Origin: an uncultured Isoptericola sp.
GTDB lineage: Bacteria; Actinomycetota; Actinomycetes; Actinomycetales; Cellulomonadaceae
Direction: 5' to 3'
Length of the DNA stretch: 64,000 nucleotides
Assembly (NCBI GenBank): GCA_947497265.1
Contig: CANMFP010000005.1
Coordinates: 1-64,000, forward strand
The stretch's first letter is position 1, and each line of letters opens with the position of its first letter. The translations under genes were made by a program, and so were the position numbers. Shown one piece after another: positions 7,497 to 19,246 of the stretch. The notes beneath the pieces are model-generated. The model was not told the DNA's origin. It made no database searches and saw only the letters and a program-made list of their open reading frames with translations.

Positions 7497-10259
7497 TCAG
7501 TCCGTCCCGGCCCGCAGGTGGTCGACGTCGTGCCGGCGCCCCAGCGTCCCCGCGACGGCGGTCCCGGCCGCCACGACGAGGAGCAGCCCGAGGCCGAGCG
7601 CCCCGAGCCAGAGCGGGTCGGCGGCGAGCGCCGGAGCGCTGTCGCCGCCGGTCAGCGGGGTGAGGTCGACGACGGCGAGCACGAGCGCGGGCACGGCCCA
7701 GCCCAGCGCTCCCCCGGCGAGCAGGCCGGCCGCCGTCCACGGCGCCGTCTCCCACGCCACGATCCCCCGTTCGGCCCCGCGGGGCAGCCCGAGCGTGCGC
7801 AGCACGGCCAGCAGGCGCCGCCGTGCCGGTGCCGCCAGCACCAGGGCGAGCAGCACGACCGCGGCGCTCAGCAGGACCGACAGGGCCACCGCGAGCACGA
7901 AGGCGACCTGCAGGCCTGCCGCCGACGGCGAGGCGAGCAGCTCCTGCTCGCCGTCCGTCGGGTCGTCGACGACGGCGTTCGGCTCAACCGCCGAGATCTC
8001 CTGCTCCGCACGGGCCCGGTCGGCTGCCGTGGCGCCGTCGTCGAGGCCCAGCAGAGCGAGGCGGGAGAAGCCCGGGTCGACGTCGAGCCGCTCGACGGCC
8101 ACGGCGTCGACGAGCAGCGCGGCGGTCGCCGGAGGGAAGCCCGGGAGCCGGTCGACCTGCTCGAGCACCTCGATCTCCGCCCCGCCCGGCCACCGCGACG
8201 GACCTTCCGCGAGGTCGCCGGCCACGATCGCCGGCAGCGCGTCGCCGGCCGGCTGCACGAGCTCCGCCGACCGGGTCGGCGCGCCCGGCACGTCGGCCTG
8301 CACGGCCGCGAGGGCCGCGGCATCGGTCGCGTACACGGTGACCGATGCCGTCCCGCTCGCGGTCCCGACCTGGACCCGGCCCAGGTCGAGCACCGGCGCG
8401 ACCGCCGCCACCCCGGTGACGCCGGCGAGCGCCGAGACCGTCTCGTCGTCCATGAGCGGGCCGGCCACCCGCACGTCGGCGCCGACCGTGCCCCACGCCT
8501 GGCGGGTGACGCCGTCGCGCACCGTGGTGGCCAGCACCGTCGAGGAGGCGGCGACACCCACCGCGAGCACGAGGGCCAGGGCCGGCACCAGCCCTCCGGC
8601 GGCGTCGCGCCGCACGCGGGCGGCACCGAGGAACGGCACCAGGTCGGCCCGGCGGGCCAGCACCTGCTCGATCCCCCGCACGGCGGGCGGCACCAGCCGC
8701 ACCACGACCAGCGCCGCCGTCAGGCTGACCAGCAGCGGTGCGGCGACGATCAGCGGGTCGACGGCGGGCCCGGTGCCGGCCGCGCCGGTGACGACACCCC
8801 GGTCGAGCGCCAGCCACGTGGTCAGGCCCGCCGCGAGCGCGACGGCGCCCTCCGCGAGCAACCGGCCGCGCCGCCGTCGGGCGGGCACCGCGTCGAGGTC
8901 CGCCCGCTGGTCGCGCAGCCCGCGCGAGGACGCGACGGCACCCAGCGCGACCGCCGGGGCCAGCCCGCAGGCGAGCACCGCGAGCACCTGGCCCGGCGTG
9001 ACCGCGCCCGGCACGGCAGCCAGCCCGAGCGCCGCCCCCGCGACGGCCGCGGGCAGGCCGGCGACGAGGCCCTCGGCGGCCACCACCCCCCGTACCCAGA
9101 GGCTCGACGCCCCACGCGCCCGCACCAGCGCCAACGCGCCACGGCGGCGCTCGAGGACGAGCCGGGCCGCCAGCACCAGCACCGCCACCAGGGCGCCGAG
9201 CGGGCCGACGGCGAGCACCGCGACGATCGCGTCCACCCCCTGACGCTGGCCCAGCACCCGCTGGAGCACGTCGACCAGCCCGGAGTCCGGTTCCAGCACG
9301 ACGGCGTCCCCCGCCACCGGCGTCGACGTCGTGGCGGTGAAGCCCCGGAGCTGGGCCAGGAGCGTGAGGGCCTGCGCCGACGTGACCGCGCCGGTGTCGA
9401 CCGGGTACCAGATCCGGGTGGTCGGGCTGGCGACCCAGGCGCCCAGCGTGCCCGGGTCGGCGAAGACGGCGGCCGTGGCGATCTTGCCGATGTTCGGGTC
9501 GATGACGACCTCGGGGGTCACCGCGAGCGGACCGTGCACCCAGTAGTCGGCGCCGGCGTCGCGCGGCTCCCAGATGCCGACGAGCTCGGCGGGCGGCAGC
9601 AGCGGGTCGCCGGTCGGGTGCACGGAGCCGAGCGTCCAGCCGAGCTCCGCGGCGCTCGCCGTCGACATGGCGACCTCGACGGGCACGGGCTCGACGTCCA
9701 CCACGCCGTCGGCGCCGGGCAGCAGCGCGTGCCGGTCGGACACCACGGGGGTCGGCTCGGGCCACCTGCCCTCGACGAGCTCCACCTGGTCGCGCGCCGT
9801 GGGACCCGCGCGCAGGATGATCCACGGCGAGGCGACGTCGTTGCCCTCGACCCGCTCGACGTCGACCCGCTCGCCGGAGGTGATGAGGTCCGGCTCGCCC
9901 AGGACGCCCGCCAGCGGCTGCGGCTGGCCGGCGGCCAGGTCCCGCAGACCGTCGCGGTAGCCGGCCAGGTCCGGCTGGGGAGGTTCGACCGGCGCGGCCC
10001 CCGCCCCGCCCAGGACCGGACCGTCGTAGGCCACGTAGCCCTCGCCGTACCCCGGGACGCCGGGGCTCGTGGCGATGACGTCCCGGGCGATCGCCGAGGC
10101 CTGGGCCGTGGCGTGCGCGAGCTGCTCCGCGTGCAGGCTCGCGACGGCGCGCGGCACGGCCGACGTCACCGCGGCGGCGAGCAGCGCGACGACGGCGAGC
10201 GCGACGGTCGGTCCGGCAGCCGTGCGCAGGTGGCGGCGGACCAGCAGCAGGAAGCTCAT
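7497..10259 (-). CDS. FtsX-family ABC permease (920 aa), first of two
   Basis: The start is the ATG at 10259 (MSFLLLVRRHLRTAAGPTVA), which overlaps the stop of the upstream FtsX gene in an ATGA. A much longer open frame begins upstream at 10472 but lies inside the neighbour. One N-terminal membrane segment (VALAVVALLAAAVTSAVPRA) precedes a long extracytoplasmic domain. Two groups of hydrophobic helices follow (about residues 370-560 and the C-terminal 150), giving the duplicated FtsX/MacB layout. It ends GRRHDVDHLRAGTD. It should work with one or both ATPases encoded just downstream. Substrate unknown. Confidence 0.85.
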   Translation of the reverse strand: MSFLLLVRRHLRTAAGPTVALAVVALLAAAVTSAVPRAVASLHAEQLAHATAQASAIARDVIATSPGVPGYGEGYVAYDGPVLGGAGAAPVEPPQPDLAGYRDGLRDLAAGQPQPLAGVLGEPDLITSGERVDVERVEGNDVASPWIILRAGPTARDQVELVEGRWPEPTPVVSDRHALLPGADGVVDVEPVPVEVAMSTASAAELGWTLGSVHPTGDPLLPPAELVGIWEPRDAGADYWVHGPLAVTPEVVIDPNIGKIATAAVFADPGTLGAWVASPTTRIWYPVDTGAVTSAQALTLLAQLRGFTATTSTPVAGDAVVLEPDSGLVDVLQRVLGQRQGVDAIVAVLAVGPLGALVAVLVLAARLVLERRRGALALVRARGASSLWVRGVVAAEGLVAGLPAAVAGAALGLAAVPGAVTPGQVLAVLACGLAPAVALGAVASSRGLRDQRADLDAVPARRRRGRLLAEGAVALAAGLTTWLALDRGVVTGAAGTGPAVDPLIVAAPLLVSLTAALVVVRLVPPAVRGIEQVLARRADLVPFLGAARVRRDAAGGLVPALALVLAVGVAASSTVLATTVRDGVTRQAWGTVGADVRVAGPLMDDETVSALAGVTGVAAVAPVLDLGRVQVGTASGTASVTVYATDAAALAAVQADVPGAPTRSAELVQPAGDALPAIVAGDLAEGPSRWPGGAEIEVLEQVDRLPGFPPATAALLVDAVAVERLDVDPGFSRLALLGLDDGATAADRARAEQEISAVEPNAVVDDPTDGEQELLASPSAAGLQVAFVLAVALSVLLSAAVVLLALVLAAPARRRLLAVLRTLGLPRGAERGIVAWETAPWTAAGLLAGGALGWAVPALVLAVVDLTPLTGGDSAPALAADPLWLGALGLGLLLVVAAGTAVAGTLGRRHDVDHLRAGTD

Positions 10260-13114
10260 CGCACCTCCGGGCGGTAGGTCGTGTCTCGCGCCTGCGCCGC
10301 GACCCGTACCGCGACGACGGCGGCGACGGCGGCCGTCCCCAGGGCTGCGGTGCCGGTCAGGGCCACCACCGTGCCCGCGTCCACGACGAGCGCGGGCTGC
10401 GCGGTGCCGACGGCGAGGCTGCCGAGCGTGGCTCCCACCAGGCCGGGGACCGTCGCGGCGGCGACGGACCACCCCGCCAGGATCCCGGCGCCCAGGGCGA
10501 CGACGCCGACCACCGCCGCCTCGAGCGCGCGCCCGGCCGCCTGGGAGCGTGGCCCCAGGCCCGCGGCGCGCAGCACGACGACCTCGTCCCGCCGGCCCGA
10601 CAGACCGGCGACCGCCACGACCGCCAGCCCGACGACGGCGAGCGCCGCCGCTCCTGCCGCGGCGAGCGTGAAGGCGAGGCGCACCGGCGCGGCGGCGTCC
10701 ACGCCACCGCCGCCAGCCGTGACGACCTCCACGTCCTGCGGCTCCGCGGCCGACGCCGCGGCCGCGGACCGGGCCGTGGCGGCGAGGCGTTCCACCGCGC
10801 CTGCGTCGTCGGGGTCCGACACGGCCAGCCAGACCTCGGCGGGCCGCGGGAGCTGCGCGGCGGCGCGCAGGAGCGACGCGTCGAGCGTGGCGAGGTCCAC
10901 CAGGGCTGCCTCGGGGTGCGTCTGGCCCGGCACCGCCGCCGTCACACCGACCACCCGCAGCGGGACCGTGGAGCCCGCCGTCGTGGCCTCGACGGTGTCA
11001 CCCATCGCGAGGTCCCACCGTTGGGCGGCCGCCTCGCTGACCACCGCGGGGACCGGCGTCGCGGCGGGGGTAGCAGGGTCCGTGGCGACGAGGCGCAGCC
11101 GCGAGGCGTGGTTCGAGTCCAGCACCGCGTCGATCCCGAGCGTGCCGTCGGCCGGCGTCTCGAACCGGACCGACCCGATGTCCGCCGGGGCCCAGGCGGC
11201 GGCCGACACCTCGAGCGGCACCTCGGCGGACGCGCCGCCGCCCGGCACCGTCGCCGCGACCGACACGGCGAGGGCCGTCTCGCGCGGCCAGGGCACGCCG
11301 TCGAACCCGATGTCGAGCGCCACCAGGCGAGCACCGGGCGGCGCGCCTGCCGGGAGGTCCGCCGTCAGGCTCGCCGTGCTCGACCCCTCGGGCAGCTCGG
11401 TGGTGCCCGCCTCGACGACCGTGAGGGTCCCGTCGGCCGCGGCCAGCCAGGCCGACACCTCGACCTCGATGGTCTCCGTGGCCGCCGCCTCCTCCAGCTC
11501 CTCGAGGACGTCGGCGGGCAGCTCCTGAGGCGCCTGCAGGTCGACGTCGCTCGTCACGGACGCGTCCAGCGCCAGGACCAGGCCCGTCGCGTCGTCCGGC
11601 ACCGACGGGGCCGTGGCGAACGGGGCGTCGCCGCGCAGCATCGCGGACAGCGGGGCGGCGTCGGGGGTGCGCACCACGGCCGACACCCGGTCGGCCGCCA
11701 GGGCCGTGAGTCCGACGGTCGCACCCTGGACGGTCGCGTCGGCGACGAGCGCCGGCGCCGCGGCGGCCACGCCGCCGAGGGCCGCCAGCTCGTCGGCCCG
11801 GGGCGGCGGTCGCTCCGCGCTCAGCCGGCCCGGTGCCGGCACCGTCACCCGCACGTCGGTCCCGACCCGCTGCGCGATCGCGTCGGCGCGCGCCTGCTCC
11901 GACGTCCCCGCATAGGCACCGGCCAGCACGGCCGAGCCCGAGGCCAGCACCAGCAGCACCACGCCCACGACCACCACCCGCAGACGCCGCGCCACCTGCC
12001 GGCCCGCGAGCACCGCCGTCGTGCCACGACCCCGCGCCGCCAGAGCCGCCCAGCCCCGCGCGGCCGGGCCCAGCAGCCCCATGACGACCACGCCGAGGGC
12101 CGCCAGGACCAGCGCCGGTGCCGCGGCGGCGAGCGGGTCGGTGCGGGCGCCGTCGGGCACCACGACGAGGGGCGATCCGAGGGACCGCAGGCGCAGCAAC
12201 CCGGCCGCACCGAGCGCGACGGCGGCGACCACGGTGCCGAGCGCGGCGACCTGCCGCAGGCGCCCCGACCGGTCTGTGACCTCGCGACGGGCGACGGCGC
12301 GCGCCTGCAGCGCGACGACGACGGTCAGGACGACGACCGAACCCACCGCCGTCAGGGCGCCCGTCCACGCGACGCTCGCCGTCGGTGCTGCCCCACGGAC
12401 GGCGAGCACGCCCACCGCGAGCGCCGTGCCGGCGCCCGACGCGAGCACACCGACGACGGCGGCCTCGAGGAGGCCCGCCGCCGTGAGCTGCCGCGGCGCC
12501 GCGCCACGGGCCACGAGGATCTCGGCCTCGGTCTCGCGGGTCGCCGCGAGGAGCCGCGCGACCTGTGTCAGCGCCACCACCGCGGTCAGCGCGAGCAGGA
12601 CCACGGGCACCGCGGCGACCGCGCCCGCGTCCCGCTGGGCGGTGTGCACCACCGCGGCCCGTTCGCCGAGGTCGCCCTCGACGACGACGCCGCGCACGGC
12701 CACGCCGTCGGCCTCCCGCAGGGCGGTCCGCAGTCCGTCACCACCGGCGGTGAGGCCGGCGGCGTCGCCCGACGTGAACGCCTCGAGGTCCGGCGTGACC
12801 AGCCACGTGGCGAACGGGGTGTCGGTGCCGTCCGGGGTCTCGGACCGGACCACGTCGAGCGGCGCGCCGTCGAAGACCTCGTCGACCAGCTCCCGGAAGC
12901 GCACGTCCTGCGCGGCGGCGTCCGGCGCGACGCGCGTGGTCACGGTCAGGCTCGCCGGCTCTGGCTCGGCCAGGGCCGTGCGGGCCGCGTCCGTGGTCGA
13001 GGCGACCACCGCACCGAGCATCACCCCGCTCGTCGCCGCCACGACGGCGACGAGCAGGGCGACGAGGCTCAGCAGGCCCCGGTGCGCCCGGGCCCGGCGG
13101 CGCAGAAAGCCCAT
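10256..13114 (-). CDS. FtsX-family ABC permease (952 aa), second of two
   Basis: The N-terminus MGFLRRRARAHRGLLSLVAL leads into a membrane segment. A large outside domain and two sets of helices follow, ending RVAAQARDTTYRPEVR. The overall plan matches the neighbour at 7497-10259, so the two probably form a heterodimer. The ATG is immediately next to the stop of the importer double-ATPase gene (13115), with no spacer, so translation is almost certainly coupled to the oligopeptide importer operon. That link between an Opp importer and an FtsX transporter is unusual. Confidence 0.85.
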   Translation of the reverse strand: MGFLRRRARAHRGLLSLVALLVAVVAATSGVMLGAVVASTTDAARTALAEPEPASLTVTTRVAPDAAAQDVRFRELVDEVFDGAPLDVVRSETPDGTDTPFATWLVTPDLEAFTSGDAAGLTAGGDGLRTALREADGVAVRGVVVEGDLGERAAVVHTAQRDAGAVAAVPVVLLALTAVVALTQVARLLAATRETEAEILVARGAAPRQLTAAGLLEAAVVGVLASGAGTALAVGVLAVRGAAPTASVAWTGALTAVGSVVVLTVVVALQARAVARREVTDRSGRLRQVAALGTVVAAVALGAAGLLRLRSLGSPLVVVPDGARTDPLAAAAPALVLAALGVVVMGLLGPAARGWAALAARGRGTTAVLAGRQVARRLRVVVVGVVLLVLASGSAVLAGAYAGTSEQARADAIAQRVGTDVRVTVPAPGRLSAERPPPRADELAALGGVAAAAPALVADATVQGATVGLTALAADRVSAVVRTPDAAPLSAMLRGDAPFATAPSVPDDATGLVLALDASVTSDVDLQAPQELPADVLEELEEAAATETIEVEVSAWLAAADGTLTVVEAGTTELPEGSSTASLTADLPAGAPPGARLVALDIGFDGVPWPRETALAVSVAATVPGGGASAEVPLEVSAAAWAPADIGSVRFETPADGTLGIDAVLDSNHASRLRLVATDPATPAATPVPAVVSEAAAQRWDLAMGDTVEATTAGSTVPLRVVGVTAAVPGQTHPEAALVDLATLDASLLRAAAQLPRPAEVWLAVSDPDDAGAVERLAATARSAAAASAAEPQDVEVVTAGGGGVDAAAPVRLAFTLAAAGAAALAVVGLAVVAVAGLSGRRDEVVVLRAAGLGPRSQAAGRALEAAVVGVVALGAGILAGWSVAAATVPGLVGATLGSLAVGTAQPALVVDAGTVVALTGTAALGTAAVAAVVAVRVAAQARDTTYRPEVR

Positions 13115-14853
<1,739 letters not shown>

Positions 14854-14854
<1 letters not shown>

Positions 14855-15762
14855 CAGGCCTTGGTCCTGTTCTGGCGGGGGTCGAAGGCGTCACGCAGGC
14901 CGTCGCCGATGAAGTTCACGGTCAGGGCGATGGCGAGGATCATCAGACCCGGCCACCAGAACAGCCACGGGCGCGTGGTGAACGCCGTCTGGTAGTCGGA
15001 GATGAGCAGGCCCAGCGAGGTGTCGGGTGCCTGCACGCCGTAGCCGAGGTAGCTCAGCGACGTCTCGAGCAGGATCGCGGAGGAGATGGTCAGCGTCGCC
15101 GAGACGATGATGGTGCCGATGGCGTTGGGCAGGATGTGCTTGAAGATGATGCGGCCGCTGCCGGTGCCGACGGCCGTGGCCGCGACGACGAAGTCGCGCT
15201 CCCGCAGCGAGAGCATCTCCCCGCGCACCAGCCGGGCCAGGGACGTCCACAGCACGATGCCGAGCACGATGGTCAGCCCCCAGATCCCCCAGGCGCTCGC
15301 CATCTTGCCGAGGACGGCGGCGAGCACCAGCAGCGGGATGACCAGGAGCAGGTCGGTCAGGCGCATGAGCAGCGACTCGAGCCAGCCGCGGAAGTAGCCG
15401 GCCACGGCGCCGACCACCGTGCCGATGAGCGTGGAGATGACGCCGACGCCGAACGCGATGATGAGCGACTTCTGGGTGCCGAGCATCACCAGGGCGAAGT
15501 AGTCCTTGCCGATGGTGTCCTGGCCGAACGGGTGCTCCCACGTGGGGGCGCCCGTGCCGATCTTCTCGTACGGAGCCTCGGGGACCTTGTCCCACCACCC
15601 CGGGATCGGGCCGATCCCGATGGACGTGAAGGCGACGAGGACGATGACGGCCAGCACGACCATGGCGACGATCGCGCCCCGGTGGCGGAAGAACCGCATC
15701 CGGACGAGCTGGCCCTGGCTGTAGGACTTCTCCTGCGCCGGAGGTGTCTGGAGGTCAGTCAT
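14854..15762 (-). CDS. Oligopeptide-type ABC importer permease, OppC-like, system 2
   Basis: A 302-residue permease. The N-terminal cytoplasmic part (about 30 residues) leads into GAIVAMVVLAVIVLVAFTSI. The extracytoplasmic phrase APTWEHPFGQDTIGKDYFAL is typical of OppC. The EAA loop is FVVAATAVGTGSGRIIFKHI, and it ends LRDAFDPRQNRTKA. Length and layout are normal for the family. It forms the channel with the enlarged OppB-like protein at 15808-17328. Gap to that gene: 45 nt. Confidence 0.92.
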
Positions 15763-15807
15763 GGCTCGCTCCGCGGGTGTGAGGCGTACGGGTTCCGGTC
15801 ATGGGTC

Positions 15808-17328
15808 TCACCGCCGGATCCGTGGGTCGAGGTAGGCGTAGGCGATGTCGGCGAGCATGTTCATCAGGATCGCCGCGGTACCGGTCACCAGGAAGAACGC
15901 CATCACCGGGGCGGGGTCGACGCGGTCGAGACCCTCACGGAACATGGCCCCCATGCCCTTCCAGCCGAACACGCTCTCGGTGATCACCGCGCCGCCGATG
16001 AGCCCGGCGAAGTCGAACGCCACGATCGTCGTGATGGGGATCAGCGCGTTGCGGAAGGCGTGCTTGGTGACGACCGCCCGCTCGGAGAGTCCCTTGGACC
16101 GCGCGGTGCGCACGTAGTCCTGGTTCATCACCTCGAGCATGGACGAGCGGGTGTAACGGGAGTACGACGCGACCGAGATGAGGGTCAGGACCACGGTGGG
16201 CAGCACGAGCTGCATGCCGGTGTCCAGCACCGACTCCCAGAAGTCGCCCGAGAAGTTCGGCGTCTCAGAGCCGATCGTCGAGATCGGCCGCGACTTGAGC
16301 TGCAGGAAGCTCGCCCAGCTGGCCACGAGGATGTCGAACACGATGACCAGCGAGGTGATGGCACCGGTGATACCGGAGATCAGCATCGCCTGCTTGCGTG
16401 CGTAGCCGCCCCAGGCGGCGCCGATGCCGATCGAGACGACCACGGCGAGCAGGAACAGCCCGATGAGGACCCACCACGACGACGGTTCGAGCAGGATCCC
16501 GGCGAAGGCGAGGTAGCTGAGGGTGCCGACGACGGCGGTGGTCAGCGCCGCGTACAGCACGCGGCGGTTGCCGAGCCCGGCGACGATGGCGGTCACCAGG
16601 ACGGCGGCACCGAGCGACGTCAGCAGCACCATGCCGAGGCCGAAGAACGGGTTGCGGAACCAGTCAAGGGCGTTCAGCACCCACAGCACGAGAGCGACGA
16701 ACGCGAAGGTCACCGCACCGGTGCTCAGGATGCGTCGCCAGGAGCCGCCGAGCACCGCTCCGACGACCACTCCGGCGACGGCCGCTGTGCCGAAGATCAT
16801 CAGCGGTTTCATGTCGCCACCGGCTATCCAGTCGTTGAACCGGATCGCGCCGTACTCCTTCAGGAGGACCGCCGCCCAGAACACCGGCAGCGAGAAGAAG
16901 AGGAAGGCGAGGAACGTCACCGAGTAGTCGAACCCGGAGTACTGGCGGATGGCGGAGATGATCCCGACGGCGATCCCGACGACGATGGCGAGAAGGGTGG
17001 CCGCCGTGACCAGCCGGAGCGTCGAGGTCGCGGCTTGCGCGGTCAGGTCGAGGACGTTGGCGCCGGTGACGGTGGTGCCGAGGTCGCAGGTGCCCGTGAA
17101 GCACTGGCCGACGCCGGCGAGCCAGTCCACGTAGCGGACCACGTCCGGGTCGTCGAGCCCCATGTGATCGACGCGCGCGTCGATGAGCTGCTGCTTGTTG
17201 TCCGCGTTGCTCTCGCGCAGGTCCTTGAGCGGGTCACCGGAGTTCACGGTGAGGACGAACATGAGGAACGACGCCGCCAGCAGGACGAGGGCGGAGATGC
17301 CCAGGCGGCGGAGGATGAACTTGAGCAC
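15808..17328 (-). CDS. Enlarged OppB-like ABC permease with six extra membrane segments, system 2
   Basis: About 506 residues, against about 310-330 for ordinary OppB. I prefer the GTG at 17328 because AAGGGG lies 6 nt upstream; an in-frame GTG at 17343 is the alternative. The N-terminal third (FILRRLGISALVLLAASFLM, TVNSGDP, FLAFLFFSLPVFWAAVLL) and the C-terminal third (VRTARSKGLSERAVVTKHAF EAA loop, AYLDPRIRR) are standard. Between them, roughly residues 165-370 hold six additional hydrophobic stretches, for example GTAAVAGVVVGAVLGG, FAFVALVLWVLNAL and WWVLIGLFLLAVVVSIGIG. An even number preserves the topology of the core. Role of the insert unknown. Confidence 0.9.
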   Translation of the reverse strand: MLKFILRRLGISALVLLAASFLMFVLTVNSGDPLKDLRESNADNKQQLIDARVDHMGLDDPDVVRYVDWLAGVGQCFTGTCDLGTTVTGANVLDLTAQAATSTLRLVTAATLLAIVVGIAVGIISAIRQYSGFDYSVTFLAFLFFSLPVFWAAVLLKEYGAIRFNDWIAGGDMKPLMIFGTAAVAGVVVGAVLGGSWRRILSTGAVTFAFVALVLWVLNALDWFRNPFFGLGMVLLTSLGAAVLVTAIVAGLGNRRVLYAALTTAVVGTLSYLAFAGILLEPSSWWVLIGLFLLAVVVSIGIGAAWGGYARKQAMLISGITGAITSLVIVFDILVASWASFLQLKSRPISTIGSETPNFSGDFWESVLDTGMQLVLPTVVLTLISVASYSRYTRSSMLEVMNQDYVRTARSKGLSERAVVTKHAFRNALIPITTIVAFDFAGLIGGAVITESVFGWKGMGAMFREGLDRVDPAPVMAFFLVTGTAAILMNMLADIAYAYLDPRIRR

Positions 17329-17353
17329 GAGGTGCCCCTTCACGATCGGGCAG

Positions 17354-17391
17354 GCGTGCGGGGACAGGGGAGCTCCCCTGTCCCCGCACGC
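17354..17391 (-). terminator. 38-bp perfect palindrome after the system-2 binding-protein gene
   Basis: Arms 17354-17372 and 17373-17391 are exactly complementary over 19 bp, with the centre at GAG|CTC and the core GGGGACAGGGGAGCTCCCCT. It sits 26 nt past the binding-protein stop and upstream of the permease gene. No U-tract follows. It probably stabilises the 3' end of the binding-protein mRNA or partially terminates transcription, so that the lipoprotein is made in excess over the permeases. Confidence 0.65.
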
Positions 17392-17416
17392 GCGTGCCTC
17401 TCAGGCGGTCAGGACG

Positions 17417-19246
17417 TCAGGACGCGCGAGCCCACTGCTCCGCGTTCCACACGATGCCCGACTGCGCGGCCGTGTCACGCACGTTCTCGAGGTCGGAGCT
17501 GTACGCACCGACACCCGGGTGAGCGAACAGCGGGATGCCGAACAGCGTGTCCCAGAGCTGCTTCTCGATCACCTTGGTCTGCTCGACGTGCACCGCCTCG
17601 TCGGCGGTCGAGGCGAGGGTCTCCCACGCCTCGTCGACGACCTCGTCCGAGTAGCCGCCGTAGTTCTGCGGCTGGCCGGTCGCGTAGATGTTCTGACCGG
17701 AGGCCTTCTGGCCCGAGCCGGCCCAGGCGAACAGCGCGACCTCGTAGTCACCGTTGGGCAGGTCCTTGTCGAAGAACTCCGGCGAGCCGGTGTCGACGAT
17801 GTCGAAGCCCACCTGGTCGCACGACGCCTTGATCGAGGCGATCTCGTCGGCGCGGCGCGGGTTGGGCGCGGAGTAGCCGATGCGGACCTCGGTGCCCTCC
17901 TCGAGACCGGCGGCCGCGAACTTCTCCTTGGCCGTCTCCAGGTCGACCTCGTCGTAGCGGCCGTCGTACGACTCGGCCACGATCTCGTCGTACTTCTCCG
18001 TCTGGAACGGGAACACCTCGCGGGCGTTCATGACCACGGCGGTGTCGTCGATCGGCTTGATCAGGTCGTCGACGATCTTCTGGCGCGGCACGCAGTAGGC
18101 GAACGCCTCGCGGGCGTCCAGGCTTTCGGAGAAGATGCCGTTGTTGAAGTTGAAGTCGAGGTGCTCCCAGGTCAGCGTCTGGCCGGTGGTGACGGTGACC
18201 TGCGAACCGAGCTGCTCGAGCTGGTCCACCGTGTCCACGGTGGCCTGCGGCTCGATGACGTCGAGGTCACCGTTCTGCAGGGCCTGGACGTGGGTGTCCG
18301 CCGCGGCGAACCGGAACGTGACGTCCTGGGTCGCGGCCGGCGGGCCCCAGTAGTTCTCGTTGGCCGTCAGGGTGATGGACTGACCGGCGACCCAACCGTC
18401 CTCCTTGAACATGTAGGGGCCGGAGGAGGGGACCAGCGCCGGGTCGGGCAGCTCGCCCGGCGTCTCGGAGAGCCAGCCCGTGTTCCAGAACTCGACGGCG
18501 TCCTCGAGGACGTCCATGTCGACCTCCTGGATCGCGGTGACGAGCTCCTCGGTGGTGATGCCGATCTGCTCGGCGACCACGTGCGCCGGGAGCGGGGTGC
18601 TGACCAGGATCTCCCAGTCGGCGTAGACGCGCTCGTAGTCGTACTGGAACGTCTTGGCGTCCGCGGCGTCGGCCTGCGGACCGTCCGGCACGTAGTCTCC
18701 GAGGGTCAGGCCGCTGATGCTGTTGAACAGCGCCTCCTCGCTCGCGTCCTCGGTGACGGCGCCGTCGGCGGTGATCGCCTGAGTGGCCCAGTCGAGCAGG
18801 AAGTCGGCGTAGGTGATGGGCGTACCGTCGGACCACACCGCGTCGTCCGCGATCGTGTACCGGACCTGCAGCGGGTCCTCGGAGATGGCCTCGTAGGTGC
18901 CGAAGTTCTCGTCGTGGCAGATCGTGCCGTCGACGCCGAAGTACCAGAAGAGACCCTGGATGCGCTCGGTCACGGCGCTGTTGTACGTGGAGTACGTCTC
19001 CGGCGTGAGGGTGTTGTAACCGAGGAACTCGTCCTCGCCGACGGAGTACTTGACCTCACCCTCCGCGGTCTCCGTGGTGCCGGTGTCGACCTTGCACGGA
19101 TCGCTGATCTGCTCGGTCTCCATCGACTCCGCAGCGGTGTCCTCGGTCTGGGGCTCGTCGTCGGCTGCCGGGCTGGAGCATGCCGAGAACAGCAGGGCGC
19201 CCGCGGCGACGGCCGCGACGGCTGCGCTTGCTCGCCTGATCTTCAC
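17417..19246 (-). CDS. Peptide-type ABC importer substrate-binding lipoprotein, system 2
   Basis: A 609-residue family-5 solute-binding protein. GTG start at 19246 with AGGAGG 7 nt upstream. The signal KIRRASAAVAAVAAGALLFSAC carries the lipobox LFSAC, so the mature protein is lipid-anchored at the outer face of the membrane. An acidic linker (PAADDEPQTEDTAAESME) follows, then the binding domain with VWSDGTPITYADFLLDW near residue 135. It ends VWNAEQWARAS. It heads operon 2, and a palindrome separates it from the permease genes. Specificity cannot be read from the sequence. Confidence 0.93.
   Translation of the reverse strand: MKIRRASAAVAAVAAGALLFSACSSPAADDEPQTEDTAAESMETEQISDPCKVDTGTTETAEGEVKYSVGEDEFLGYNTLTPETYSTYNSAVTERIQGLFWYFGVDGTICHDENFGTYEAISEDPLQVRYTIADDAVWSDGTPITYADFLLDWATQAITADGAVTEDASEEALFNSISGLTLGDYVPDGPQADAADAKTFQYDYERVYADWEILVSTPLPAHVVAEQIGITTEELVTAIQEVDMDVLEDAVEFWNTGWLSETPGELPDPALVPSSGPYMFKEDGWVAGQSITLTANENYWGPPAATQDVTFRFAAADTHVQALQNGDLDVIEPQATVDTVDQLEQLGSQVTVTTGQTLTWEHLDFNFNNGIFSESLDAREAFAYCVPRQKIVDDLIKPIDDTAVVMNAREVFPFQTEKYDEIVAESYDGRYDEVDLETAKEKFAAAGLEEGTEVRIGYSAPNPRRADEIASIKASCDQVGFDIVDTGSPEFFDKDLPNGDYEVALFAWAGSGQKASGQNIYATGQPQNYGGYSDEVVDEAWETLASTADEAVHVEQTKVIEKQLWDTLFGIPLFAHPGVGAYSSDLENVRDTAAQSGIVWNAEQWARAS

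Noticed and set aside
7398-10277. 959-codon plus-strand frame opposite the FtsX genes
   Set aside because: Composition is a shadow of the opposing gene (His/Arg/Gly-rich), with no hydrophobic or domain pattern.
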